Assembly (NCBI GenBank): GCA_018333715.1
Contig: JAGXSW010000188.1
Span: 1 to 34,957 of the forward strand
Direction: 5' to 3'
DNA: 34,957 bases
Origin: Syntrophaceae bacterium
Lineage (GTDB): Bacteria; Desulfobacterota; BSN033; UBA1163
Shown here in pieces: positions 7,288 to 15,719 of this stretch (its first letter is position 1; the number at the start of each line of letters is the position of its first letter). Made by a program: the position numbers and the translations under genes. Under the pieces are notes generated by a model. That model ran no database searches. It was not told the DNA's origin and saw only the letters and a program-made list of their open reading frames with translations.

Positions 7288-8024
7288 AGACGCCTCCGTT
7301 TCTCGCGGTAATCATTGCCGAGATAAGCCTTCTTAACCCCTTCGTCTTCGATTAAAACCTTTGCGTTTCCTTCCATGGTAATTCTGCCGGTCTCGAGCAC
7401 ATAGGCCCGATCAGCGATCCTGAGCGCGGCCCTTGCATTCTGCTCAACGAGAAGGATCGTCGTTCTATCCTCCTGCAATTTACGGATGACATTAAAAATC
7501 TCTATGACGACGAGGGGAGCCAAACCCAGAGAGGGTTCATCCAGGAGCATCAATTGGGGTCTTCCCATGATTGCCCGTCCGATGGAGAGCATCTGTTGCT
7601 CCCCGCCGCTCAATGTGCCGGCTTTTTGTTCTCTTCTTTCCTTAAGAATGGGGAAGAGTTCCATCACATAGCGGAGGTCTTTTTCAATATCTTTTCTCGA
7701 TTCTCTGGAGAATCGGAGAAACGCCCCAAGTTCCAGATTTTCGAAGACAGTGAGAGGGCCAAAGAGTTGCCTTCCCTCGGGCACATGAACAATTCCCTGT
7801 GCAACGATTTTCTCCGGAGAGCGCCGGGAGATCTCGGTCTTATTAAAGCGGATAGAGCCTGTTCGGGGCGGAGTGACTCCCGAAACCGTGTTCAGAAGGG
7901 TTGATTTGCCCGCGCCATTCGAGCCGATGAGGGCGACGATCTCTTCCTTTTCGATATGGAGAGAGAGGTCTTTCAGGGCATGGATCTGACCATAGTAAGT
8001 ATTGATGAGGTCAATGTTGAGCAT
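7284..8024 (-). CDS. livF: branched-chain amino acid-type ABC transporter, ATPase LivF
   Basis: A 246-residue ABC ATPase, full family length. Walker A GSNGAGKST (about 34-42), Q-loop region, LSGGEQQML signature, Walker B LMLLDEPSLGLAP and the switch histidine region (LLVEQNARAAL) typical of LivF are present. It energises import at the inner membrane together with LivG. It starts 3 bases after the livG stop and overlaps the downstream FAD subunit gene by 4 bases. The coupling to a molybdenum hydroxylase suggests that the imported ligand is the hydroxylase pathway substrate, most likely an aromatic acid and not an amino acid. Confidence 0.93.
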   Translation of the reverse strand: MLNIDLINTYYGQIHALKDLSLHIEKEEIVALIGSNGAGKSTLLNTVSGVTPPRTGSIRFNKTEISRRSPEKIVAQGIVHVPEGRQLFGPLTVFENLELGAFLRFSRESRKDIEKDLRYVMELFPILKERREQKAGTLSGGEQQMLSIGRAIMGRPQLMLLDEPSLGLAPLVVIEIFNVIRKLQEDRTTILLVEQNARAALRIADRAYVLETGRITMEGNAKVLIEDEGVKKAYLGNDYREKRRRL

Positions 8025-8027
8025 CCT

Positions 8028-8795
8028 TCATTCCTCTCCCAGGTAGGCCTGAATCACTTTTGGATCCTTCTGTACTTCTTCGGGGGTTCCTCCTGAGATC
8101 TTCTGCCCATAGTTGAGGACTGTAATTTTATCAGAGATTCCCATCACCAGGTTCATATCATGTTCAACCAGGATGATCGTGATTCCCATCTTTTTGATCT
8201 TCAATATCAGTTCCGCCATCTCTTCTGTCTCCCTGATGTTGAGACCTGCGACAGGTTCGTCAAGGAGGAGGAGTTTTGGTTTTCCGGCGAGGGCCCGGGC
8301 GATCTCGAGGCGTTTTTGCTCTCCGTAGGGAAGGCTGGAGCTGAGCCAGTCTGACTTGCTTTCGAGATGGAAGAAGCGGAGCAGGGAGGCCCCCTCTTCG
8401 GCCACCCGCCTCTCCTCCCTTTTAACCTTCGGAAGATGGAGGAGACAGTTTAGAAATTCTGATTCGGTCTGAGTATGAAGGCCGACCATGACATTCTCGA
8501 GGACGGTCATGTTGTGAAAGACCTGAAGGTTCTGGAAGGTCCGGGTGATTCCCTGATAGGCGATATGGAACGGTTTGAGTCTGGAAATCGTCTTACCTTC
8601 GAAGATGATCTTTCCGGAGGTGGGAGGATAAATTCCTGTGATGAGGTTGATCAGGGTGGTTTTGCCTGCGCCGTTAGGCCCGATGATCGCCGTGATCTCA
8701 TTCCGTCTGACCTCGAACGAAACGTCGTTGAGTGCGGCGACCCCGCCAAAATACTTCCGAATCCCCTCAGCCTTCAATATGATTTCGGAATTCAT
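8028..8795 (-). CDS. livG: branched-chain amino acid-type ABC transporter, ATPase LivG
   Basis: An ABC ATPase of 255 residues from the ATG at 8795. Walker A GPNGAGKTT, Walker B LLLDEPVAGLN, H-loop LVEHDMNLVMGI and the extended Q-loop segment typical of LivG are visible, and it ends QAYLGEE as usual. The frame is open upstream to a TTG at 8831, but that would overlap livM by 32 bases and adds non-family residues, so the ATG just after the livM stop (8800) is preferred. The GGAGGAGAG ribosome binding site lies unusually far upstream because a GAGTTTA heptamer is tandemly repeated between it and the ATG. Confidence 0.92.
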   Translation of the reverse strand: MNSEIILKAEGIRKYFGGVAALNDVSFEVRRNEITAIIGPNGAGKTTLINLITGIYPPTSGKIIFEGKTISRLKPFHIAYQGITRTFQNLQVFHNMTVLENVMVGLHTQTESEFLNCLLHLPKVKREERRVAEEGASLLRFFHLESKSDWLSSSLPYGEQKRLEIARALAGKPKLLLLDEPVAGLNIRETEEMAELILKIKKMGITIILVEHDMNLVMGISDKITVLNYGQKISGGTPEEVQKDPKVIQAYLGEE

Positions 8796-8799
8796 AACT

Positions 8800-9810
8800 C
8801 TAAACTCTAAACTCTCCTCCTCTTTTTTCAATCATAGATTTAATCTTTCGCCTTCGATAGAAGTTGTAGAAGCCGACCACAATCCCTTCCGGAAGAAAGA
8901 CAAGGACAAGGGTGAGGATGGCCCCATAAGCGATGATATTATATTTTTCTGCGACATGAAGGAACTCTGAAAGAACGGTCAGAAGGCCTGCTCCGAAAAA
9001 AGCGCCCCAGACGCTTCCCATTCCTCCCACGATGACCATAGTGACCGCCTGGATGGAGTAATAGAAGTCGAAGCTCCGGGGGCTGATGAAGGTGATGTAA
9101 TGGGCATAGAGGCTTCCTGCAAGGGAGGCGAAGACGGCGCTCAGGACAAAGACCTTGGTCTTGTATTTATCCGTATCGATTCCCAGGGTGTTGGCGGCCA
9201 CTTCACTGCCGTGGATGGCCTTAAGCGCCCTTCCCACACGGGAGTTGACCAGGTTAACCGAGACGAGAATGCAGAAGAACACAAACGTCCAGATCAAATA
9301 GAAATTTTTGAAATCATTATCAAAGACGAATGCGCCGATGGAAAGGTGTGGAATTCCGGGGAAACCGGATGGACCTCCTGTGATCCGGTCCAGTTCCACC
9401 ATGAAGATGTGAACAATGATGCTGAATCCGAGCGTGGCCATCACCAGGTAGTGGCCCTTTAATTTGAGGGAAGGGTAGCCGACGAAGTAGGCGACCATCC
9501 CGGTGATGATCATGGCGAGGACGATCGTCGGCCAGGGGGGGAATCCGAAGGTGGCGGTGAAAATGGCGGAGAGATAGGCTCCCATCCCGTAGAAGGCGGC
9601 ATGGCCCAGGGAGATCTGTCCTGTAAAACCGATGAGCAGATTGAGGCCGATGACCACGATGGTATTGAGGCCGACGATATTCATCACCATGAAGTGGTAT
9701 TTATTCTTTACGAACAGTGGAATGAGGATGATAGCGAGGGCAAATATAATTAAAAATAAGGTCTCTTTCTTTCGGGTGAACGGCGCCATAGATTTAAATC
9801 GATTTCTCAT
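8800..9810 (-). CDS. livM: branched-chain amino acid-type ABC transporter, permease LivM
   Basis: A 336-residue permease with about nine hydrophobic segments. The family landmark GLNLLIGFTGQISLGHAAFY begins near residue 54, and the conserved cytoplasmic stretch around SRVGRALKAIHGSEVAANTLGI (about 190-212) is the EAA-like coupling region. The length is normal. It forms the inner-membrane pore with LivH. The start is uncertain (ATG at 9810, or 9789), because the region just upstream is occupied by short repeats and a MITE and shows no clear ribosome binding site. The MITE at 9833-9962 separates it from livH. Confidence 0.93.
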   Translation of the reverse strand: MRNRFKSMAPFTRKKETLFLIIFALAIILIPLFVKNKYHFMVMNIVGLNTIVVIGLNLLIGFTGQISLGHAAFYGMGAYLSAIFTATFGFPPWPTIVLAMIITGMVAYFVGYPSLKLKGHYLVMATLGFSIIVHIFMVELDRITGGPSGFPGIPHLSIGAFVFDNDFKNFYLIWTFVFFCILVSVNLVNSRVGRALKAIHGSEVAANTLGIDTDKYKTKVFVLSAVFASLAGSLYAHYITFISPRSFDFYYSIQAVTMVIVGGMGSVWGAFFGAGLLTVLSEFLHVAEKYNIIAYGAILTLVLVFLPEGIVVGFYNFYRRRKIKSMIEKRGGEFRV

Positions 9811-9832
9811 TGCAAAATTAGCATTGCAATTT

Positions 9833-9962
9833 TAATGGTTTCGCAAAAAGTCGTCTCACCGGTGAAAACCGGTGTCCAGGGTTTTGTATGAAATTACTGG
9901 ATTCCCCGATCAAGTCGGGGAATGACGATCTTTAGTTTTTTTGACTTTTTAAGAAACCATCA
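9833..9962. mobile_element. MITE-like element, copy 2 (130 bp)
   Basis: Ends TAATGGTTTCGCAAAAAGTC (9833-9852) and the complement of TGATGGTTTCTTAAAAAGTC (9943-9962), 17 of 20 matching. The interior shares AAAAAGTCGTCTCACCGGT and ATTACTGGATTCC with copy 1 at 2547-2688, and its inner hairpin is ATTCCCCGA/TCGGGGAAT. It is non-coding and sits inside the operon between livH and livM. An adjacent GCAAAATTAGCATTGCAATT palindromic motif (about 9812-9831) recurs near 20093-20142. Confidence 0.7.
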
Positions 9963-9988
9963 AATTTGCATTTTCCAATGATCTCTTT

Positions 9989-10873
9989 TTACACCCGCTC
10001 TGACTCCCCATAACCTAATAGTCCTGTCGGTTTGAAAAAGAGGACGAGCAGGAGGATCAAAAAGGCAAAAGCATTCTTAAACTTGGAAGAGATCAATCCG
10101 GCGCCGAGGGATTCCAGGACCCCCAGAATCAGTCCTCCGGCAACGGCGCCCGCATTATTTCCATAGCCGCCCAGGATTGCGGCAGAGAACCCCTTAAGGG
10201 CCAGCATGATTCCGGTGTCATAGGAGGAGGTGGTGATGGGCGCGATGATCATTCCTCCCACGGCGCCGATTCCTCCGCTCATGGCAAAAGAGAGCAAAAC
10301 CATCCGGTTGACGCTGATCCCCATGAGGGAGGCGGCCTTTCGATTGACTGCCGTGGCTCTCATCGCCTTTCCGATCAGGGTTCGATGAAAAAAGTATTGG
10401 AGAAAAATGACGACCCCGACCGTAATGCCAAAGATCCAGAGGTGTTGAGGAAGGATGGCTGCGCCTAAAATACGGATCACATTCTCTCCGGAGAAAGAGG
10501 GGAGGGGGACATTATCAGGGCCCCATGCCAGAAGCGCCGTTCCCCGGATGGTTGAGGAGAGGCCGATTGTGATGAAGACGAGGACGATGATGGCCTTCGA
10601 TCTGGCGGCCCGGATAGGTCCTCTTTCGATCAGAGCGCCCAGAAGGATTATCGTTGCCATGGAGAGAAAGAAGGAGAGGATGAGGGGAATTCCCAGAAGC
10701 GAATAATAGGTATACATCATCATCCCGCCCAGGGTGACAAACTCACACTGGACAAAGTTGACGATCCCCGTGGCGTTGTGGATGATATTAAAACCAAGGG
10801 CCACCAGGGCATAGATGGCCCCTATGGTGAGGCCGGTAAGGACAAATTGCAGTATCTGCTCGTAAATTCCCAT
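9989..10873 (-). CDS. livH: branched-chain amino acid-type ABC transporter, permease LivH
   Basis: A 294-residue LivH with eight or so membrane segments; the N-terminus (QFVLTGLTIGAIYALVALGF) and the GxxxAG-rich C-terminal stretch (AILGGYGNNAGAVAGGLILG) are diagnostic. Coupling region about residues 165-190 (RTLIGKAMRATAVNRKAASL). It pairs with LivM. It lies downstream of livK across an 86-base gap that holds a strong hairpin, which would let livK be expressed in excess of the membrane components. Ribosome binding site weak. Confidence 0.93.
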   Translation of the reverse strand: MGIYEQILQFVLTGLTIGAIYALVALGFNIIHNATGIVNFVQCEFVTLGGMMMYTYYSLLGIPLILSFFLSMATIILLGALIERGPIRAARSKAIIVLVFITIGLSSTIRGTALLAWGPDNVPLPSFSGENVIRILGAAILPQHLWIFGITVGVVIFLQYFFHRTLIGKAMRATAVNRKAASLMGISVNRMVLLSFAMSGGIGAVGGMIIAPITTSSYDTGIMLALKGFSAAILGGYGNNAGAVAGGLILGVLESLGAGLISSKFKNAFAFLILLLVLFFKPTGLLGYGESERV

Positions 10874-10923
10874 GACGAGGCATCTCTGATTGTGAAAAGA
10901 GTTGCGATTGACGGGTTAAAACT

Positions 10924-10952
10924 GGCCGAAGCCCCTGTCAGGGACTTCGGCC
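10924..10952 (-). terminator. hairpin between livK and livH, probable attenuator
   Basis: Arms GGCCGAAG and CTTCGGCC with an inner CCCT/AGGG extension, immediately after the livK stop and followed on the minus strand by a short T run (AGTTTT). The short T tract suggests partial termination or mRNA 3'-end protection, which would raise binding-protein dosage relative to the permeases. Confidence 0.65.
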
Positions 10953-10959
10953 TCAGTTT

Positions 10960-12099
10960 TTATTCAACCAATGTAAATCTTCCCTTTTCCGCTTTCACCA
11001 GAGCGATATCTTTCACCGTTGTCCCGGTGTGGTCTTCAGATGAGAGGTTGTAAACTCCGCTGAGTCCAACGTAGCCCTTCATTCCTTCGAGACCATCTCG
11101 GATCTTGGCCCGGTCAGGTCCTGCCTTCTTAATGGCTTCGAGGAGAAGATAGGCGGCATCCGCTCCGTAAGCCACCATCGTTCCCGGCGTGTCTTTGAAA
11201 CGCGCTTCATATTCTTTGATGTAATCTACGAGTTTTTTCTTTTGAACATCGGAGTCAGGAAGCTTATCCGCCACTACGATTTTGGTCGAAGGCATCATCA
11301 CCCCTTCTGCGGCATCGCCTGCCAGTCTAAAGAAGATGGGCTCGGCGGCGCCGTGGCACTGAAAGAGGGGGACCTTAATGCCGAGGGCGCGGGCATTCTT
11401 AGTAGTAATGCCCATCGGAGGACCAATGGTCCATATGATGATGGCCTGAGGGCCTCTCGCATTGATGCGGGTCAATTGAGCGGTCATGTCCACATCTTTC
11501 ATGTCGAAGGTCTCTTTTGCCACAAGCTCAAATCCATGCTTGGCCGCCAGCCGGTCCACAATGGCCGCCCCATCCTTTCCAAAGCCATCCGAGGCATGGA
11601 GAAAGCCAACTTTGTTGAGGTTATGTTTCTTCAGATGGAGAGCAATTCGTTCCATGGCGTCGGCGGCCCGGTAGGGCGATTTGAAGATCCATTTTCTAAC
11701 GGGCGTGATGATGACGTCTCCACCGGCATGCATGAAGGTGGGAATTCCCTCCTTTTCGAGTGTGGGGATCATGGCCATTCCCGTATCGGTCCGGGTTGGT
11801 CCGATCAGGGCGACGATCGGTTGTGTCTCGACCATCTTTTTGAGGACCATGACGGCCTTGGTGGGATCGCTTTCGTCGTCACCGACCACCATCTCGACCG
11901 GTCGGCCTCCCACTCCGCCTTTTTTGTTAAATTCATCGATGGCGATCAGGACGGAATTCCTCTGCGCCACCCCGATGTGGGCTCCGGGGCCGGTCAGGGA
12001 AAAGATCGCTCCGATCTTGATGGGTTCGGCTCCATCGCTGATACCCGAAGAGAACATGCAGAATCCAAAAACAAGAATAATCAATAATCCTTTTTTCAT
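10960..12099 (-). CDS. livK: ABC transporter periplasmic substrate-binding protein (LivK-like)
   Basis: A 379-residue periplasmic binding protein, type I fold (Peripla_BP_6). Residues 1-24 form a Sec signal peptide (KKGLLIILVFGFCMFSSG...DGA), then the mature start EPIKIGAIFSLTGPGAHIG typical of the family; GDDESDPTKAV and LIGPTRTDTGMAM line the ligand cleft in homologues. GGAGGTGAT precedes the ATG. It is the first gene of the importer/hydroxylase operon, and a promoter with an overlapping palindrome lies at 12235-12267. Family members bind branched-chain amino acids, amides or aromatic acids. The ligand cannot be read from sequence; the operon suggests an aromatic acid. Confidence 0.92.
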   Translation of the reverse strand: MKKGLLIILVFGFCMFSSGISDGAEPIKIGAIFSLTGPGAHIGVAQRNSVLIAIDEFNKKGGVGGRPVEMVVGDDESDPTKAVMVLKKMVETQPIVALIGPTRTDTGMAMIPTLEKEGIPTFMHAGGDVIITPVRKWIFKSPYRAADAMERIALHLKKHNLNKVGFLHASDGFGKDGAAIVDRLAAKHGFELVAKETFDMKDVDMTAQLTRINARGPQAIIIWTIGPPMGITTKNARALGIKVPLFQCHGAAEPIFFRLAGDAAEGVMMPSTKIVVADKLPDSDVQKKKLVDYIKEYEARFKDTPGTMVAYGADAAYLLLEAIKKAGPDRAKIRDGLEGMKGYVGLSGVYNLSSEDHTGTTVKDIALVKAEKGRFTLVE

Positions 12100-12234
12100 A
12101 TTTTATCACCTCCGGCATAATGGATAGTAAAACAAACCTGAAACTTCTTTCTCCTTAAGATTTAACGACGGGCATCCCTCCTTTGTGATGGTTTCTGTTC
12201 TAATTGTCTTGTCAAGTCACCGATCAAATTTCAT

Positions 12235-12267
12235 GGATACTGTATACAGTAATATCAACCTTGTCAA
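12235..12267 (-). promoter_or_regulatory. livK operon promoter with overlapping GntR-type operator
   Basis: On the minus strand a -35 TTGACA (12262-12267) is followed 17 bases later by a TACAGT -10 that lies inside the motif 12235-12251 (GGATACTGTATACAGTA on the plus strand), whose core TACTGTATACAGTA is a perfect palindrome. Nearly the same motif overlaps the start region of the gntR gene at 23249-23265. A repressor bound here would occlude the -10. GTATAC-centred palindromes are usual for FCD-type GntR regulators. Confidence 0.7.
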
Positions 12268-12309
12268 GTTCTTTATCCGGTCTTTGCCTCTCCGTCCACA
12301 ATCATGAAT

Positions 12310-13605
12310 CTAAGACTCGTCCCGGTGGTCGAAGACCCGCTTGCTCTTCCGTTCTGATCTCGGGAGCGAACCGTAATCGACCACTTCCACTTTACCGCTT
12401 ACCAGTATCTGTTTTTTAATCTCCTCCTCAATGGTTCCGGCCAAAGCTCCGTCTCCTGAGAGGGACGCTCCTTCGGCTCTCTCCAGCTTGATGGTCATAT
12501 AATCCTTTCCATCCTCCTTGCGATGCAGATGAATCTGGTATTCACTCCCAGCCCCTTTTGTCCCGGAGAGGATGTGATCGATCTGGCCCGGATAGATATT
12601 GACCGCCCGGATAATGAACATATCGTCGGATCTTCCGAGGAGACGATCATGTATGGGGAGGATGGACCCGCAGGAACACCGTTTGGGAATGAGCCGGGTC
12701 AGGTCCCGGGTGCGGTAACGCACCAGGGGGGCGGCTTCTTTACGGAGGGTGGTGACCACCATCTCACCGGTCTCTCCGGGTTGAACCGGCTGGAGCGTTT
12801 CGGGGTTGAGAAGCTCAAGAATATAATAATCGGCCCAGTAATGAATCCCCTCATGATAAACACAATCAATGCCAGTTCCCGGACCATAGAGTTCCGTGAG
12901 GCCGGTGATGTCGAAGACATGTTCCACTCCGAGAAGTTCCTTCATCCTCGTTCTCATGGCATCGCTCGAACGCTCCGAACCCATGATCACTTTTTTTAAT
13001 GCGATCTTGTCGGTCAACCCTCTTTTTTCCACTTCTTCTCCCATGAGGAGGGCCATCGAGGCTGTAGCACATAGGACGGTCGACTGGAAGTCCTCCAGAA
13101 ACTGGCACTGCATATCGATATTTCCGGGACCGATGGGGATGGCCATGGCGCCCAACCGTTCGACCCCCGACTGAAAACCCACACCGGCTGTCCAGACACC
13201 ATAGCCCACAGCGATCTGGACACGATCTTTCGTCGTCAGACCGGCCATCTCATAACAGCGGGCGAACATATTGGCCCAATCGTTAATATCTTTCTGCGTA
13301 TAGCAGAGAACCTTCCGCTTGCCCGTGGTTCCCGAGGAGGCGTGAATGCGAACAATTTTTTCAAAAGGGGTGGAGCGCAGAGGAAAGGGGTATCCCTCCT
13401 GAAGGTCTTTGGCTGTCGTAAAAGGAAGTTTTGAGATATCTTTTAGAGTTTTAATATGCTTTGGTTTAACTCCTGCCTTGTCGAATCGTCTCTGGTAAAA
13501 CTCGGAATTCTTATAGGTATGGTTGACTGTTTTCTGAAGCCCCTCTAATTGAATCCGCTTGAGTTCTCTCTCGGTGCGAATCTTCGGCATGAAACTCTTT
13601 CCCAT
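12310..13605 (-). CDS. PaaK-like aryl-CoA ligase (phenylacetate-CoA ligase family)
   Basis: A 431-residue AMP-forming CoA ligase of the short PaaK type. Seen are the ATP/AMP loop SSGTTGKRK (about 97), the adenylate-binding TGLTELYGPG (about 244), the hinge region RYRTRDLTRL, and GRSDDMFIIRAVNIYPGQID leading into the C-terminal domain. It forms acyl-adenylate and then the CoA thioester of an aryl-acetic-type acid in the cytoplasm. GGAGGAAG precedes the ATG. It is the last gene of the catabolic operon, after hyuAB and a transporter remnant. In Aromatoleum a PaaK-like ligase activates indoleacetate. Benzoylacetate or phenylacetate are alternatives that sequence alone cannot exclude. Confidence 0.9.
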   Translation of the reverse strand: MGKSFMPKIRTERELKRIQLEGLQKTVNHTYKNSEFYQRRFDKAGVKPKHIKTLKDISKLPFTTAKDLQEGYPFPLRSTPFEKIVRIHASSGTTGKRKVLCYTQKDINDWANMFARCYEMAGLTTKDRVQIAVGYGVWTAGVGFQSGVERLGAMAIPIGPGNIDMQCQFLEDFQSTVLCATASMALLMGEEVEKRGLTDKIALKKVIMGSERSSDAMRTRMKELLGVEHVFDITGLTELYGPGTGIDCVYHEGIHYWADYYILELLNPETLQPVQPGETGEMVVTTLRKEAAPLVRYRTRDLTRLIPKRCSCGSILPIHDRLLGRSDDMFIIRAVNIYPGQIDHILSGTKGAGSEYQIHLHRKEDGKDYMTIKLERAEGASLSGDGALAGTIEEEIKKQILVSGKVEVVDYGSLPRSERKSKRVFDHRDES

Positions 13606-13690
13606 ATCTTCCTCCGGATTAAATTCGTTCTTATCCTATATAAAAAACAGAGCTCCGTCAAGAATGTACGGATAATAATTTATCGGCCTT

Positions 13691-13903
13691 TCATGTGAAC
13701 CTTTTTTCCTTTTCAATGTCAAAAGAGTGGGCTTTCTCTTTTTTGAATAAAGCCTGCTGGCTGATCGATATCAAAGCCACTGAACCGATGATGATTGTGG
13801 CAGCAATGATCGTAAAGACAGTGACCGGTTCTCCGGCGATGAGGTGGCCAAGCAAGACCGCAACCACAGGGATGATCGATGAGATCGATGGTTCCTGGAC
13901 CCA
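13691..13903 (-). pseudogene. C-terminal remnant of an EamA/DMT-family transporter
   Basis: On the minus strand, a frame that continues from just past the hyuB stop to a TGA at 13691-13693 encodes ISSIIPVVAVLLGHLIAGEP followed by a second hydrophobic helix (FTIIAATIIIGSVALISI). This matches the last two helices of EamA permeases. There is no start and no upstream part, since the sequence runs straight into the end of hyuB. It is a leftover between hyuB and the CoA ligase gene and explains most of the 298-base gap. Confidence 0.65.
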
Positions 13904-15652
13904 TCAGGGATCAATCCTTTTGCGGTCATTTCCCTTCTTTAAACTTTCTCTCAGTTTTCTTGTTAATTCTTCCTCCACTTTCAGTGTTTCAGGATGAATG
14001 GCGACCCCATAATCGTCTCTGGCTTTTTCGAGGCTGACATATCCTTCGAGCACATCTCTCTCGACCCTTTCAGGTTCACGCTCCATGGGATTCCCACAGC
14101 CTCCTCCGCCGGCCGCATCGATTGTCACTACATCCCCTGGTTTAAGCTGCGTCAAACCAAAAGGATTTCCAGGGACTCCATTGACCAGGAATTGTGCCCT
14201 GGCTCCAGGGTTTCCACCAAAGAGCCCTTCTGGGGCATGGATGTGCCTTCCTGCCTGGATTCCAAGATTAACAGGTGACTGAGGTCCATACTGATCATCT
14301 GGGATTCTAAAGACCTCCCTTTGTCCAAGACCTCCCTTCATCCTGCCCGGCCCCCCTGAATCGACAAGGAGTTCCCTTTTCTCAATGATCAGAGGCGTGT
14401 CGCTTTCGATTATTTCAACGGGCGTGTTCGCGCCGTTGGCGGGAAAGATGTAAACATAATGCCCGTCACTGGAGGCGCTGGCTCCCATTCCCCCCCCCCT
14501 GATGATCACGGAATGCCAGGGTTTCCCATTCCTCCTTTTCCCATAGAAAACATTCATCTGAGCGGGTGTTCCTCCGCTTGCGGCAATCACTTTATTGGAG
14601 GCGACTCCGGAGAGGGCTCGATAAATAATCTCGGTCAGAAAATGTCCGATGACGAGCCGCGCCGCCACGGCCGCGGGGAATTTGCAGTTGACCACCGTGC
14701 CCTCCGGCGCCTTGAGTGTGATGGGACTTGCGCAGCCGTCGTTGTTAGGGATGTCCGGGCCAAACATGCTTTTTATGGCCATGAATACATAGGCATAGGT
14801 GAAGTTATAAACGACATTTCCTCCCCAGTTCACCTGAGGGGAGGATCCATTTAGGTTCACGATGATATCGCTTCCCTTGACTTCAACCGTTGTTTTAATC
14901 ACCACATCTTGTTGGCCCTTCATCTGCTCGATCATGCCTTCAGCTTGATAGATACCATCCGGAATCTTCTCAATCTCTTCCCTCATGCTCTTTTCTGTGC
15001 GGCTGATAATCTGGTCTGCCAGGTCATCGAGATGATCCAACCCATTTTCCCTGAGCATCTGACAGATCTTCTCGGCGCAGACATGGTTGGCTGCAATCTG
15101 AGATCGAATATCTCCAATCACCTCATCGGGAGTCCGGACATTCCAGCGGATCATGTCCATCACGGATTGGTTCAGGATTCCTCCGTCGTAGAGTTTCACG
15201 AGCGGGATGAAGAGTCCTTCCTCGAAGACATCATGATTGTCAGAGGAGACACGACCTCCGATATCCGAGTGATGAAAAACGCAGGCGGTAAAAGCAACCA
15301 ATTTTCCATTGTAAAAGACAGGACTCATGACACAGACATCATTCAGATGTCCTGCCAGAGCCCAGGGGTCATTGGTAATGAAGATGTCCCCGGGTTCGTA
15401 GGTTTCCAGAGGAAGCTTGGTTACAAGATTCTTGATTCCCAGCGCCATGGCTCCGGATTGGCCGGGTGTTGCGAAGGATCCCTGCGCCAACTCTCTCCCT
15501 TTCTGGTCCGTGAACATGCAGGTATAATCATGGGCATCCCTGAGCAAGCTGGAGAAGGCGGTCCGGGCAACTGCGCTATCCGCTTCATCCACAACGGAAA
15601 TCAATCTTCGCCACAGTATTTCTAACGTAATGGGGTCAAAGGTTCCTCCCAT
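13904..15652 (-). CDS. hyuB: hydantoinase B/oxoprolinase family subunit
   Basis: A 582-residue HyuB. The start MGGTFDPITLEILWRRL, the glycine-rich FITNDPWALAGHLNDV, HHSDIGGRVSS and GGGGCGNP are typical for the family. With HyuA it forms an ATP-dependent enzyme that either hydrolyses a lactam or imide (hydantoin, 5-oxoproline) or carboxylates a ketone (acetone, acetophenone). In the anaerobic indoleacetate pathway a HyuAB pair opens the 2-oxoindole lactam. AAGGAGGAG precedes the ATG. It lies 67 bases downstream of hyuA. No third subunit of the acetone carboxylase gamma type is nearby, and no extra acetophenone carboxylase subunits are seen. Confidence 0.92.
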   Translation of the reverse strand: MGGTFDPITLEILWRRLISVVDEADSAVARTAFSSLLRDAHDYTCMFTDQKGRELAQGSFATPGQSGAMALGIKNLVTKLPLETYEPGDIFITNDPWALAGHLNDVCVMSPVFYNGKLVAFTACVFHHSDIGGRVSSDNHDVFEEGLFIPLVKLYDGGILNQSVMDMIRWNVRTPDEVIGDIRSQIAANHVCAEKICQMLRENGLDHLDDLADQIISRTEKSMREEIEKIPDGIYQAEGMIEQMKGQQDVVIKTTVEVKGSDIIVNLNGSSPQVNWGGNVVYNFTYAYVFMAIKSMFGPDIPNNDGCASPITLKAPEGTVVNCKFPAAVAARLVIGHFLTEIIYRALSGVASNKVIAASGGTPAQMNVFYGKRRNGKPWHSVIIRGGGMGASASSDGHYVYIFPANGANTPVEIIESDTPLIIEKRELLVDSGGPGRMKGGLGQREVFRIPDDQYGPQSPVNLGIQAGRHIHAPEGLFGGNPGARAQFLVNGVPGNPFGLTQLKPGDVVTIDAAGGGGCGNPMEREPERVERDVLEGYVSLEKARDDYGVAIHPETLKVEEELTRKLRESLKKGNDRKRIDP

Positions 15653-15719
15653 TTTCTCCTCCTTGAGAAATACGAATGACAGGAACAGATTCTATTTGTG
15701 TAATTCGTTTCCATTCGTG

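Noticed and set aside
11242-12087. 281-codon plus-strand frame opposite livK
   Set aside because: Shadow of livK, which has a signal peptide, a ribosome binding site and family motifs; the antisense peptide is rich in H, G and D without pattern.
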